Shown here piece by piece: positions 1 to 7,641 of a stretch of DNA of 14,164 nt; the stretch's first letter is position 1; each line of letters begins with the position of its first letter. Both the position numbers and the translations under genes were made by a program. Under the pieces are notes generated by a model. It saw only the letters and a list, made by a program, of their open reading frames with translations. It searched no databases and was not told the DNA's origin. Source of the stretch: an uncultured Verrucomicrobiota bacterium (GTDB lineage Bacteria; Verrucomicrobiota; Kiritimatiellia; RFP12; UBA1067); assembly GCA_946631345.1 (NCBI GenBank), contig CAMPAA010000071.1:1-14164 (forward strand), read 5' to 3'.

Positions 1-27
1 TCGCGCGTATGCGCCATTTCATCTTTG

Positions 28-42
28 CGCCGCTTTGCGGCG
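28..42. repeat. Short GC hairpin in the upstream flank
   Basis: A perfect 6-bp stem, CGCCGC at 28-33 pairing with GCGGCG at 37-42, closes a TTT loop. It lies about 30 bases upstream of the -35 box of the first operon, where the terminator of a gene left of the window could sit. No T-run follows (TGCGGTTG comes next), so it is not a convincing intrinsic terminator. The rest of 1-70 shows no gene or motif that I recognise. Confidence 0.35.
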
Positions 43-72
43 TGCGGTTGCTGTGGGAGAATTCTTGCACTC

Positions 73-100
73 TTGACATAAAAAAAAAATGTGATATCTT
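73..100 (+). promoter_or_regulatory. Sigma70-type promoter with A10 spacer
   Basis: A perfect -35 hexamer TTGACA (73-78) is followed after 16 bases by TATCTT (95-100). TATCTT matches four of six consensus -10 positions and is preceded by TG (92-93), giving an extended -10. Initiation near 106-108 would leave a leader of roughly 54 bases before the GTG at 161. The spacer contains ten consecutive A (80-89), striking in otherwise GC-rich DNA and a possible slippage site. In the leader, TGCCT (111-115) and AGGCA (121-125) can form a small stem; AGGCA recurs at 149-153, overlapping the ribosome-binding site, so an alternative pairing is conceivable but unproven. No known operator is recognised. 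Confidence 0.7.
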
Positions 101-160
101 ATTGTTTTGTTGCCTCTTTAAGGCACATAAGGTCACATGTAAAACGAAAGGCACACAACC

Positions 161-3100
161 GTGAAAAAGAAAATCGTTCAAGGGCGGCCCACTGATCTGC
201 ATGTCTCGCTTGCGTTTGCATTTGCGCTGATGCTGGCTTGTTCGCTTCACGGAGGCACGGCAACCCGATCCTTCTCCTGGTACCGCAACGCCGCGCAGAC
301 GGATTTTCAGGTGCCAATCACCCTTGAGGAGGGCGTGGACGGGTTCACCTACGCGGATACGGCGGCAGACGGCTCCGACCTGCGCGTCGCCGACCAGAAC
401 GGCGTGTCCCTTCCTCTTGAGATCGAGCGCTGGAACCCGAACGGGCGTTCCGTCGTGTGGGTGAAGGTGCCGAACTTCTCCAGCTCCACCGTGCTTGCGC
501 TCTCCTGGGGCGATGACGCCACGGCGGAGGAGGTGGATGCCTCCGGTCTCTGGAGCGACATGATGGCGGTGTTCCATTTCGGATCGACCGGCGGTCTCAA
601 CTCGGCAAACGGCGACATTCTCCCCGGATCGGTTCCAACCGAGCCTGCGATCGGGCAGGCCGCCAGTTTTGACCGCACCGAATCCTATCTCCTGAAGAAC
701 ATCCCCGCCTCCCACTACGGCGCGAACGCGATAGCCAATTTCACCATTTCGTTCTGGATGAAGACGGATCGCCTGACGAGGGCAAACGACCAGACGTATC
801 TCCTGCAGTGGGGCGCGAACGACACGCAGCAGGCCATCCTCCTCAACTGGAACGGTGACGCATTCGTCCGCTTCTATTGGTTCAAGGCAACTGAAGGCAC
901 GTGGGGCGGCAGCAATAATTCTGACGTCAAGATTCCGCAGGATGGCGTCTGGCACCATTTCGCGTTCACTTACGACGGCGCTACGTACACCGCATATCTC
1001 GACGGCTTTGCGGCAAGCACGGCGTCGTTCGCCGGCTTCTCGATCAAGCCGTGGGAAACGGTCGGCTTCTTCTCGATCGGCGCTACGCAGACGAAGTCAT
1101 ATCCGTTCCATGGCTCGCTCGACGAGGTGCGCTTCGAGACCGTATGCCGCAGCGCGGACTGGATACGCGCGGCGGCGGAGACGCAGGCGCAGCTCGTCCC
1201 CGGCATGGCCTCCGTGACGGTTCCGTTCTCGGACTACGGCGGCGCGGAGCTTCACGACTTCCCTGCCTACGTATATCTCGACGAGAACACCGGCTTCGAC
1301 ATCGGCGCGCTTCACCGCGATCTCACCAACGGAACAGTCGCCGTGAGCGACATGCGCACCGGCGAAATCCTGCCGGTGGAGATCGAGCACGCATTCGTGA
1401 ACGAGTTCGACAGGTCGCTGGGGCTGTGGGTGAAGATGCCGCGCTATTCGGCGGCGGACGGCGTTGTGATTTCGCGTGACTCCTCGGTCTACAAACCGCA
1501 TTCGGGCGCAGGCAGCGCGGTCGACCCTTCGCAGGTGTGGGATGCCGACGAATACATGCTTGTGTACCACATGAATCCGACAGGCCTCCTGAACGACGTG
1601 GTGAGCCGGAATGTAAAGCTGAATCCTTGCTATATGCAGAGCACCAGCAAAAGCGCCGCCGCATACCCCATGGCCACCACCGGGCCGACGGGCCGCTACC
1701 AGGCATACCGTTCCACCACCAACGCCTCGCAGAAGGCGATATCCGTCTCCATCCCACATCCAATCACCAACGTCTATACGGTCTCCTGGTGGGCGAAGGA
1801 GGATGCCGACGAGTTCGCCAATCCAAAGCGAGAGACATACCTGTGGTCGATGCTGGGCATAGCCGCAATCAAGGGAATCGGATACAAGAGCCAGGGTGCC
1901 GCCGGCAATACCATGGTAATCTATCCAGGCGGCAGCCAATGCAAGTTGACCATCCCGGACGACCAGTGGCACCACTACGCCTACACGGCGGACGGCTCCA
2001 AGACGCGCTGCTACCGTGATGGCGTGCTGCAGACCGAGGCGTCGCAGGTGAAGGACCTGGGTTTCTCGTCCTCCGTCTCCGGCGGCACCGTGATCCTTAC
2101 GGGTTCCACCAACGCGCGCAAGGACTCCTTCCGCGGGTGCGTGGACGAGGTGCGTCTGGAGAACGTGTGCCGGAGCGCGGATTGGCTGCTTGCCGAGTAC
2201 CAGAACCAGCAGGCGTGGCGCAACGGTACGCCGTGGCAGTATGCGCCGCATTTCGCGTCCTCCGATGCCGGCGTAATCTCCGCTTCAGATTCCGGTGCGC
2301 TCACGGCACAGGCCACGCTGTCTTGCCGCACGTCTGCCAACGTAACGTTCTGCTGGGGCCGCACGGACGGCGGCACTTCGCTTGAAGGCTGGGAGCACAC
2401 CGAATCCCTCGGTCCCCGCACGGACGGCACCGTTGCGGCCACGGTCACCTTGCCTGTATCCGGCGCGCGCTACGCATACCGCTTCTTCGCGCAGAACAGC
2501 TACGGTCGGGCGTGGACGCCAGCGCGGTTCGCTGCCGTTCCTGTCTCGGACAGGCGCGGAGCGACGGTTAAGCTGAAGATCGCCTACGACGGCGACGAGA
2601 CGCTTGTCGGCTTCCCGCTGTGCGTGCGCATCCCGGCGGCGAACGGTCTGCCGGAGAGCCCGGCATCGGTCAGGTTCATGGACGAGACTGGCCGCACTCT
2701 TGCTTACGAGGTGGAGGTTTGGAACCCCGCAGAGGAGAGCGTGGTGTGGGTGCGCGTGCCGGAGCTTACCTCATCCACGGAACTTACTCTCCGCTTCGAC
2801 CGTGCATTCCCGACTGGCGACGGGGACTGGGCGAAGGATGCCATGTGGCGGCCGGACGAGTTCGCCGGCGTGTGGCACATGGGTACGCCGGCCGGTTCGG
2901 GCACGGTGCTGGACGACTCCACCTCGTTCGGTGGTGACATCACCTCGAACACGCTCGGCGCGTTCGCGACGAACGGAGTGGCGGGCGAGGCGTTCCACTG
3001 GCCGCGCCTTGTCTCAACCGGCAACATGCAGAACAAGGCGGGCGGCTCGCCGTTCAATGACTTCTTGAATGGATTCTCGTTCTCCTTCTGGGCCAAGATG

Positions 3101-3664
3101 CCGGATGAGCCCACGAAGACGTTGCAGACTCTCATCAAGCACGAGCTTTCCGACAAGCGCGGAGTGGATGGCTACCACATGTACCTGATCCGCTACGGCA
3201 ATACCGAAAAGACGTTCGATTTCCATGTGTATGCGTCACACAACACGTTCCTTCCCGGCGGAGGAAACGTCTATCTTGACGTGCATGAAGGGGATAGAAA
3301 CCAGGCGGCGGAGGTCGTTTGGGCGAGCAGCATGGAGCGGCCCGACGACGGCTGGCACCACTATGCGTTCGTGCATGACGGGCTTTTCCTCTCCGCGTAC
3401 CGCGACGGCGAGCTTGTGCGCAGCGTGCTCTGGCCGTTCGTGCTCAACACGGCGTACCAGGACAACAAGCTGATGCGCACATCGTTCGGAAACAACATCA
3501 ACCAGTACAACCTGATGCTTGGCTCGCTCGACGAATACCGCGCCGAGCGCGTGGGTCGCAGCGCATCGTGGATCAAGGCCTGCTACGACAACCAGCGGCC
3601 TGGCTCCACGTTCGTCTCGGTCGGGCCGACGTTCCGCAAGGGCATTGTGCTGTCCATCCGCTGA
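161..3664 (+). CDS. Secreted (DUF2341-LamG)x3 giant protein
   Basis: This 1167-residue exported protein is probably a glycan-binding or adhesive surface protein; no catalytic domain is seen. It opens with a basic N-terminus and a hydrophobic segment typical of a signal peptide (about 1-33). Three DUF2341-then-LamG pairs follow: DUF2341 at about 40-119, 350-440 and 801-883, recognised by phrases such as LEIERWNPNGRSVVWVKVP; and LamG jelly rolls at about 134-340, 465-676 and 900-1138, each with a WHH(F/Y)A(F/Y) strand, a YxDG turn and a closing DEVR/DEYR...RSADW motif. A roughly 100-residue Fn3-like piece (697-795) lies before the third pair. GTG 161 is chosen because GAAAGG (146-151) sits nine bases upstream and the signal peptide follows directly. 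The C-terminus ends KGIVLSIR with no membrane anchor, LPXTG or PEP-CTERM tail. DUF2341/LamG architecture is established; a glycan-capture role for the adjacent lyase is inference. Confidence 0.87.
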   Translation: MKKKIVQGRPTDLHVSLAFAFALMLACSLHGGTATRSFSWYRNAAQTDFQVPITLEEGVDGFTYADTAADGSDLRVADQNGVSLPLEIERWNPNGRSVVWVKVPNFSSSTVLALSWGDDATAEEVDASGLWSDMMAVFHFGSTGGLNSANGDILPGSVPTEPAIGQAASFDRTESYLLKNIPASHYGANAIANFTISFWMKTDRLTRANDQTYLLQWGANDTQQAILLNWNGDAFVRFYWFKATEGTWGGSNNSDVKIPQDGVWHHFAFTYDGATYTAYLDGFAASTASFAGFSIKPWETVGFFSIGATQTKSYPFHGSLDEVRFETVCRSADWIRAAAETQAQLVPGMASVTVPFSDYGGAELHDFPAYVYLDENTGFDIGALHRDLTNGTVAVSDMRTGEILPVEIEHAFVNEFDRSLGLWVKMPRYSAADGVVISRDSSVYKPHSGAGSAVDPSQVWDADEYMLVYHMNPTGLLNDVVSRNVKLNPCYMQSTSKSAAAYPMATTGPTGRYQAYRSTTNASQKAISVSIPHPITNVYTVSWWAKEDADEFANPKRETYLWSMLGIAAIKGIGYKSQGAAGNTMVIYPGGSQCKLTIPDDQWHHYAYTADGSKTRCYRDGVLQTEASQVKDLGFSSSVSGGTVILTGSTNARKDSFRGCVDEVRLENVCRSADWLLAEYQNQQAWRNGTPWQYAPHFASSDAGVISASDSGALTAQATLSCRTSANVTFCWGRTDGGTSLEGWEHTESLGPRTDGTVAATVTLPVSGARYAYRFFAQNSYGRAWTPARFAAVPVSDRRGATVKLKIAYDGDETLVGFPLCVRIPAANGLPESPASVRFMDETGRTLAYEVEVWNPAEESVVWVRVPELTSSTELTLRFDRAFPTGDGDWAKDAMWRPDEFAGVWHMGTPAGSGTVLDDSTSFGGDITSNTLGAFATNGVAGEAFHWPRLVSTGNMQNKAGGSPFNDFLNGFSFSFWAKMPDEPTKTLQTLIKHELSDKRGVDGYHMYLIRYGNTEKTFDFHVYASHNTFLPGGGNVYLDVHEGDRNQAAEVVWASSMERPDDGWHHYAFVHDGLFLSAYRDGELVRSVLWPFVLNTAYQDNKLMRTSFGNNINQYNLMLGSLDEYRAERVGRSASWIKACYDNQRPGSTFVSVGPTFRKGIVLSIR

Positions 3665-3668
3665 GGTG
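3663..3668 (+). promoter_or_regulatory. RBS overlapping the upstream stop codon
   Basis: GAGGTG overlaps the TGA (3662-3664) of the LamG gene. It lies six bases before ATG 3675 but directly abuts ATG 3669, so 3675 is the better start. The overlap suggests translational coupling of the lyase gene to the gene before it. Confidence 0.55.
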
Positions 3669-3674
3669 ATGCGT

Positions 3675-5579
3675 ATGTCCCTGCCGCGCGTTGCGTTTCT
3701 GTCCTTCGCCATTCCGCTGGCCGCCGTGTCCGCAGAACGGGCGTCGCCGCCGTGCCGCCCGGAACGGATCGCGACGATCGCCGGCTGGCTGGCTGACGAT
3801 CCCGGCGACCCTGCCTCGCGCATCACGAACCGCACAACATGGGCGGAGCTGGCGGCGCTGCCGCAGGCTGAGGTATGCATCAGGCGCGCGGAAGGGCTCC
3901 TCGCGAAGCCTGTGCCGGAGATGACCGACGACATGTATCTCAAATGGTATGTCACGGACTATGTGAAGGACGCGTCCGCCGTGCCGTACTACGTGCCATT
4001 CTGGGCACGGCGCAACGCAATCGCCAGCCTGACCATCGCGGAGTGCCTTGAGAACAGGGGGCGGTTCCTGCCGAAGCTCGTCGAGTACATTCGCGCGGTG
4101 TGCGCCATGCGCACGTGGGTTCAGCCGTCGCACGACCCGAAGCACAGGAACTTCGACGGAACGGTGCGCATCATAGACCTTGGCTCTGCGGAGATGGCGG
4201 TGACGCTCGCGCTGTGCTGCGACTGGATGAGGGGTGTGTTGCCAGAGCCGGTCGCGGCAGAGATGCGCGCCGCGCTGGACGAGCAGATATTCGTGCGCTA
4301 CAGGCTGTTCGAGCGCGGAGTGATGCGCCCGTGGTGGTTTTTCGGCGACGCCAACTGGACCGCCGTGTGCAACGGAGGAGTTGTGCGGGCCGCTCTAGCA
4401 GTCCTTCCAGACAGGTTCGACCGCGCGGCCTTTGCCGAGGCTGCGGAGCGAACCCTGCCATGCTATGTGAACGGCTTCTATTCCGATGGCGTCTGCCGCG
4501 AGGGCATGGACTACTGGAACTACGGGTTCGGGAACTTCCTGCGCGCCGCACTTGCACTGCGCCGGATGACGGGCGGCCGGCTGGACGTCCTCTCCGACAG
4601 CCAGTGCGAACGCAATTTCGCAGGGGCGTTCGGCGGCATGCTCGAACCGTGGATTGCGCCGCATTTTGCGGATGGCGGAGCAAATCCGTCCCCGCGCGTC
4701 ATTGCTCTCGGCTCGCAGGTGTGGCCGCGCTACCGCACGGCGCGCGCCGATGCCGAGGACATCTTTGCAGGCGGGCTCGTCGACATGTCGGTGCGGGCAT
4801 TTGAGCCTGGCGCCGTGGCAAGGGCGCGCGCTCCGCAGCGGGAGGACGACCTGCGTCTTCCGTTGAGGTCGTGGTTCCCGGTGGCCCAGGTGCTCGTATC
4901 CCGTCCGTCGGAAGGTGGCCGAGGCGGGCTTTCGGCAACGATGAAGGGCGGCACTAACGGCGAATCGCACAACCACAACGACATCGGCTCGTACGTGGTC
5001 GTGCTCGATGGCGTGGAGATGGCGGGCGATCCCGGAGGGGCGCAGTACACTAAGGCCACGTTCACCGCCCGCCGCTACGAGAATCCAATCATTGGTTCGT
5101 TCGGCCATCCGGTGCCGCTGCCTGGCGGCAAGGTGCAGTCTCCAGGAGAGAATTATTCAGGGCGCGTGGCCGAAACGCGCTTTTCGGCGAAGGAGGATGT
5201 GTACGTGCTCGACCTTGCTGGCGCGTACGCGCTGCCTGGTATGGCGGCGCTTACGCGCACGATGACATACCGGCGCGATGTGCAGTCGGTTTCGTTCAGG
5301 GACGAGGTGCGTTTTACGGCTCCGATGACATTTGAGACGCCGATCACAACGTTCCATGCCGTCGAACGCGGCGCTGACGACACGGAGTGGTTCATAGTGT
5401 CGGAGAGGCCTGCGCGGAGGTTGCGCGTGAAGATCACCGTTGATGGCGGTGGCAGATGGCGGGTCAAGCGCGAGAAGGTTCCAAACCCAAAACGGCGCGA
5501 GCCTACGCGCCTTGCCGTAGAGTTCGATAATCCGATCTGTGAAGCGTCTGTCACGTTTGAGTTCGGCGTAAATGACTAA
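3675..5579 (+). CDS. Heparinase II/III-family exported polysaccharide lyase-like protein
   Basis: This protein of 634 residues resembles the heparinase II/III superfamily, whose characterised members cleave uronate-containing polysaccharides (heparin, heparan, alginate) by beta-elimination. A signal peptide is visible (MSLPRVAFLSFAIPLAAVSA). The N-terminal half looks like the helical toroid, with NWTAVCNGG (from N227) and CREGMDYWNYGFGNF (from C274), the usual place of substrate-binding Asn, Glu and Tyr residues. The C-terminal half carries the hallmark SHNHNDIGSY (H432, N433, H434, N435, D436) that begins the beta-sandwich domain. Length is normal and no truncation is seen. An in-frame ATG at 3669 is possible; the open frame extending back to 3519 lies inside the LamG gene and lacks a signal peptide at its start. 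Tight spacing behind the LamG gene implies co-translation. The exact PL family and substrate cannot be assigned; a non-lyase member of the fold remains possible. Confidence 0.85.
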   Translation: MSLPRVAFLSFAIPLAAVSAERASPPCRPERIATIAGWLADDPGDPASRITNRTTWAELAALPQAEVCIRRAEGLLAKPVPEMTDDMYLKWYVTDYVKDASAVPYYVPFWARRNAIASLTIAECLENRGRFLPKLVEYIRAVCAMRTWVQPSHDPKHRNFDGTVRIIDLGSAEMAVTLALCCDWMRGVLPEPVAAEMRAALDEQIFVRYRLFERGVMRPWWFFGDANWTAVCNGGVVRAALAVLPDRFDRAAFAEAAERTLPCYVNGFYSDGVCREGMDYWNYGFGNFLRAALALRRMTGGRLDVLSDSQCERNFAGAFGGMLEPWIAPHFADGGANPSPRVIALGSQVWPRYRTARADAEDIFAGGLVDMSVRAFEPGAVARARAPQREDDLRLPLRSWFPVAQVLVSRPSEGGRGGLSATMKGGTNGESHNHNDIGSYVVVLDGVEMAGDPGGAQYTKATFTARRYENPIIGSFGHPVPLPGGKVQSPGENYSGRVAETRFSAKEDVYVLDLAGAYALPGMAALTRTMTYRRDVQSVSFRDEVRFTAPMTFETPITTFHAVERGADDTEWFIVSERPARRLRVKITVDGGGRWRVKREKVPNPKRREPTRLAVEFDNPICEASVTFEFGVND

Positions 5580-5584
5580 ATATC

Positions 5585-5645
5585 CCGGAATGTTCCATCC
5601 GCATCCCTTTGCCGCATCCCTTAGTTGGGTCAGCGATCATTCCGG
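5585..5645. promoter_or_regulatory. Nested direct and inverted repeats upstream of SMP-30-like gene
   Basis: Within the 93-base gap between genes, CCGCATCCCTT occurs twice (5599-5609 and 5612-5622), a 13-base period. The pair is flanked by an 8-bp inverted repeat, CCGGAATG (5585-5592) and CATTCCGG (5638-5645). The inverted repeat ends 13 bases before the -10 box and could be a regulator site or a large hairpin for the end of the lyase transcript. No T-run follows. Function is inferred from position only. Confidence 0.4.
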
Positions 5646-5655
5646 CGGCGATTTA

Positions 5656-5664
5656 TGGTATAAT
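5656..5664 (+). promoter_or_regulatory. Extended -10 promoter (TGGTATAAT)
   Basis: A consensus -10 TATAAT (5659-5664) is preceded by TGG (5656-5658), an extended -10. The -35 region (about 5636-5641, ATCATT) is poor, which extended -10 promoters tolerate. Initiation seven bases downstream would fall near 5671, only about two bases before ATG 5673, so the transcript may be leaderless. No Shine-Dalgarno precedes that ATG. Confidence 0.65.
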
Positions 5665-5672
5665 TGCGAGCC

Positions 5673-6614
5673 ATGACTACAAGAATGTTGATACTTGCCT
5701 GTGCGGCGGCGTGTGCCGCCCACGCCCGTACCATCCAGATGCCACCCACATGCACAACGCCTGACGGCATGTGCATCGACAGTAAGGGGAGGCTTGTGAT
5801 CGCGGCACCCAACAACGACCACAGCCAACCCGGAGCCGTGTACCGGCTTGATGCGCCAGGCGGCTCGCCGGTAAAATGGTTCGACGTGCCGCCGTGTCCA
5901 GAGAGCGGCTATGCGTCGCCGATGGGAATATGTTTCGGCCCGGATGGTGAGCTTTACGTGTGCGACAACCAGAAGGAGTCGCGCGGCAGGCTTCTGCGCA
6001 TAACCTTCAAAGACGACCGTATCGACAAGTGCGAAGCGGTGGCGGTGGGGCTGGACAACGCGAATGGCGTAAAGTACCTGAATGGTCGCCTGTATCTCAC
6101 GCAGGCTTTCCTGTATGGCGTGAAGCGCGGAGACGGCGCGGCGTCGAGCGGAATCTACATGTTCGCCGCGACCGACCGCAACGTGCGCGTAGGCAACACT
6201 CCGGCCGATCCGCAGTGCGTGTTTTCCGACGTCACGCGCAACCCTGAGATACGCGGCGGGCTCAACGGCGTGGCCGTTGACGCCAAGGGTTTCATCTACA
6301 CTGGCAACTACGGTGACGGGCGAGTGTGGAAACTTACTCCGGGAGCGGACGGACGCATCGTCAAAAGCGAGGAGATCGTCCATGCAGGAGGCGGATCCGT
6401 CACGCCGGACGGGCTTTGCGTGGACGCGGCCGGAAACCTCTACATAGCCGATATGCGCGGCGATGCACTGGAGCGCATCACGCCCGACGGCAGATTCGAG
6501 GTGCTACGCAAGGGCGGCTTCGTGAAGCCGAGCGAGCCGTGCGTGTGGAATGGAGCCGCATACGTGGCGAACTACGGCGGCACAACGCTTGACGTAGTCC
6601 CACTCGCCGACTGA
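5673..6614 (+). CDS. SMP-30/gluconolactonase-like six-bladed propeller, exported
   Basis: The 313-residue product has an apparent signal peptide (MTTRMLILACAAACAAHA) and about six beta-propeller blades, seen as recurring PDGMCIDSKG, PMGICFGPDGELYVCDN, NGVKYLNGRLYL, NGVAVDAKGFIYTGNYGDG, PDGLCVDAAGNLYIADMRGD and PSEPCVWNGAAYVANYGG. These match the SMP-30/gluconolactonase/NHL group; in characterised members the conserved Asn and Asp of the NG and PDG..D motifs hold a divalent metal and the enzyme hydrolyses sugar lactones. Lactonase activity here is inferred; a non-enzymatic NHL propeller is the alternative. ATG 5673 is preferred over a TTG at 5664 that lies inside the -10 box; ATG 5685 is also possible. 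The gene has its own promoter and is followed after 21 bases by the GH78 remnant, with which it probably formed an operon. Confidence 0.78.
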   Translation: MTTRMLILACAAACAAHARTIQMPPTCTTPDGMCIDSKGRLVIAAPNNDHSQPGAVYRLDAPGGSPVKWFDVPPCPESGYASPMGICFGPDGELYVCDNQKESRGRLLRITFKDDRIDKCEAVAVGLDNANGVKYLNGRLYLTQAFLYGVKRGDGAASSGIYMFAATDRNVRVGNTPADPQCVFSDVTRNPEIRGGLNGVAVDAKGFIYTGNYGDGRVWKLTPGADGRIVKSEEIVHAGGGSVTPDGLCVDAAGNLYIADMRGDALERITPDGRFEVLRKGGFVKPSEPCVWNGAAYVANYGGTTLDVVPLAD

Positions 6615-6635
6615 GGGGCGTAGCGAAGAGGCGGC

Positions 6636-7097
6636 ATGACGAGTGCATTGCTGTTGGCGGCGGCCATGTGGATATCCCCGGATGCGGATCCTGAAGAGAT
6701 TCGTGTGGCGGCGTTCCGCAGGGATGTCGTGAACAGGGCAGCGGTAAAGCGCGCGGAATGGCGCATCACGTCCCTCGGCGTGTTCAACGGCTACGTGAAC
6801 GGGCGGCGCATCGGCGACGACTGGCTTGCGACTGGCTCTCGCCGGTGCGCAACGATGCGCCGTTGAAGGCGCTCCTGTGCGATGCGTTCGTGGTGTGGGA
6901 TGCACAGATGATGCGAGAGATGGCCATGGAGCTCGGAAAGGGCGCAGACGCCGCCAGATATGGACGGCTGGCGCATGAACGCCGCGAGGCGTGGCGCGCA
7001 AAGTACCTCGACGGAGAAGGGGCGGTATGTGGACGGGAAGCTGGATTGGTCGTATTCGGTGCCGAACGGCGTGAAGGCTACGATCCGCGAGCCGTAG
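6636..7097 (+). pseudogene. Alpha-L-rhamnosidase (GH78) remnant with two internal deletions
   Basis: Three pieces of one GH78-like gene lie in order. Piece A (6636 to about 6829) starts at an ATG behind AGAGG (6627-6631) and encodes a GH78-type N-terminus ending GVFNGYVNGRRIGDDWLA. Piece B (about 6830-7019, shifted frame) encodes DWLSPV, LLCDAFVVWDAQMM, ELGKGADAARYGRLA and WRAKYLDGEG, resembling a segment of the (alpha/alpha)6 catalytic domain. Piece C (about 7020-7097, original frame) encodes RYVDGKLDWSYSVPNGVKATIREP and a TAG stop, resembling the C-terminal beta domain. Intact GH78 proteins have several hundred residues more, so most of the gene is missing. The first junction lies in duplicated GACTGGCT (6819-6826, 6830-6837); the second lies between GACGG copies (7010, 7032). 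Read straight, the first frame stops at 6866, so no rhamnosidase is made. Intact activity would have released rhamnose from plant or bacterial glycans. Family assignment is from recognisable motifs, not a search. Confidence 0.75.
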
Positions 7098-7115
7098 TCG
7101 ACGCGCGGCCACTTG

Positions 7116-7124
7116 TGGTATAAT
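7116..7124 (+). promoter_or_regulatory. Extended -10 promoter (TGGTATAAT), second copy
   Basis: TATAAT (7119-7124) preceded by TGG (7116-7118) repeats the 9-base core found at 5656-5664. No good -35 lies 16-18 bases upstream. ATG 7135 is only ten bases after the -10 box, so initiation near 7129-7132 gives a leader of about three to six bases, with no room for a Shine-Dalgarno. It sits just beyond the stop of the GH78 remnant and would drive the DUF456 gene and perhaps the genes after it. Confidence 0.65.
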
Positions 7125-7134
7125 ATGTACCGTT

Positions 7135-7611
7135 ATGGATATCGTGTATGTAGTCGCGTCCGTGGTGCTGATCGCCGTTTCCTTCATCGGATGCGCGGTA
7201 CCGGTCCTGCCGGGGCCGCTGCTGGCGCTGTGTGGCGTGCTGACGCTTCTGCCGTCGCGGTTCGCTCCGACGTGCCAGACGTGCGTGGCGTTTGGCGCGG
7301 CATGCGCAATCGTGCTGCTGCTCGACTACGTGGTGCCGGCGTTTGGAGCGAAGAAGTTCAACTGTTCGCGTTATGGCGTGTTCGGATGCTTTGTGGGAAC
7401 GATCGTCGGCATCTTCTTTGCGCCGTGGGGGATACTTCTCGGACCGTTCATCGGCGCGGTATGCGGCGAGATCGTGGCCGGCAAGGATTTTGCGGCGTCG
7501 CTTCGCGGGGGATTTGGCGCATTGCTGGGGTTCCTGTTCGGTGTCACCCTCAAGATCGCCTACTGCGCCACGTGCGCCGGTTGGGTTGGCGTTGCCATAG
7601 TAAAAGGCTGA
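7135..7611 (+). CDS. DUF456 family small membrane protein
   Basis: This 158-residue, strongly hydrophobic protein matches the DUF456 pattern: a first membrane hairpin around GCAVPVLPGPLLALCG (19-34), a second helix ending LLDYVVPAFGAKKF (62-75), a glycine-rich pair GCFVGTIVGIFF...GILLGPFIGAVCGEIVAGKD (84-118) and a final helix GALLGFLFGVTLKIAYC (128-144). Its biochemical role is unknown. It is unusual in holding ten cysteines, including CxxC pairs at C47/C50 and C144/C147. The start is fixed by the hydrophobic N-terminus and the promoter immediately upstream. It ends 30 bases before the sialidase-like gene and may be co-transcribed with it, but nothing in the family ties it to glycan use; the linkage may be incidental. 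Confidence 0.85.
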   Translation: MDIVYVVASVVLIAVSFIGCAVPVLPGPLLALCGVLTLLPSRFAPTCQTCVAFGAACAIVLLLDYVVPAFGAKKFNCSRYGVFGCFVGTIVGIFFAPWGILLGPFIGAVCGEIVAGKDFAASLRGGFGALLGFLFGVTLKIAYCATCAGWVGVAIVKG

Positions 7612-7641
7612 TATTGCACGCGTCTTTTTAATGAGAATTGT

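Noticed and set aside
111..153. Riboswitch or attenuator in the leader of the first gene
   Set aside because: Only 5-bp stems can be drawn and no known aptamer core is recognised; noted only as possible alternative pairing.
1097..2251. 384-codon open frame on the - strand inside the first LamG gene
   Set aside because: Low-complexity Arg/Val/His-rich shadow in GC-rich DNA; the + strand frame has clear DUF2341/LamG domains over the same bases.
3519..3674. Upstream extension of the heparinase-like gene to 3519
   Set aside because: It would overlap the LamG gene by about 145 bases and bury the signal peptide; start 3675 has a suitable RBS.
7614..7632. Promoter for the sialidase-like gene using TTGCAC and TTTAAT
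   Set aside because: The boxes are only seven bases apart, and no other -35 is at a suitable distance; read-through from 7116 is simpler.
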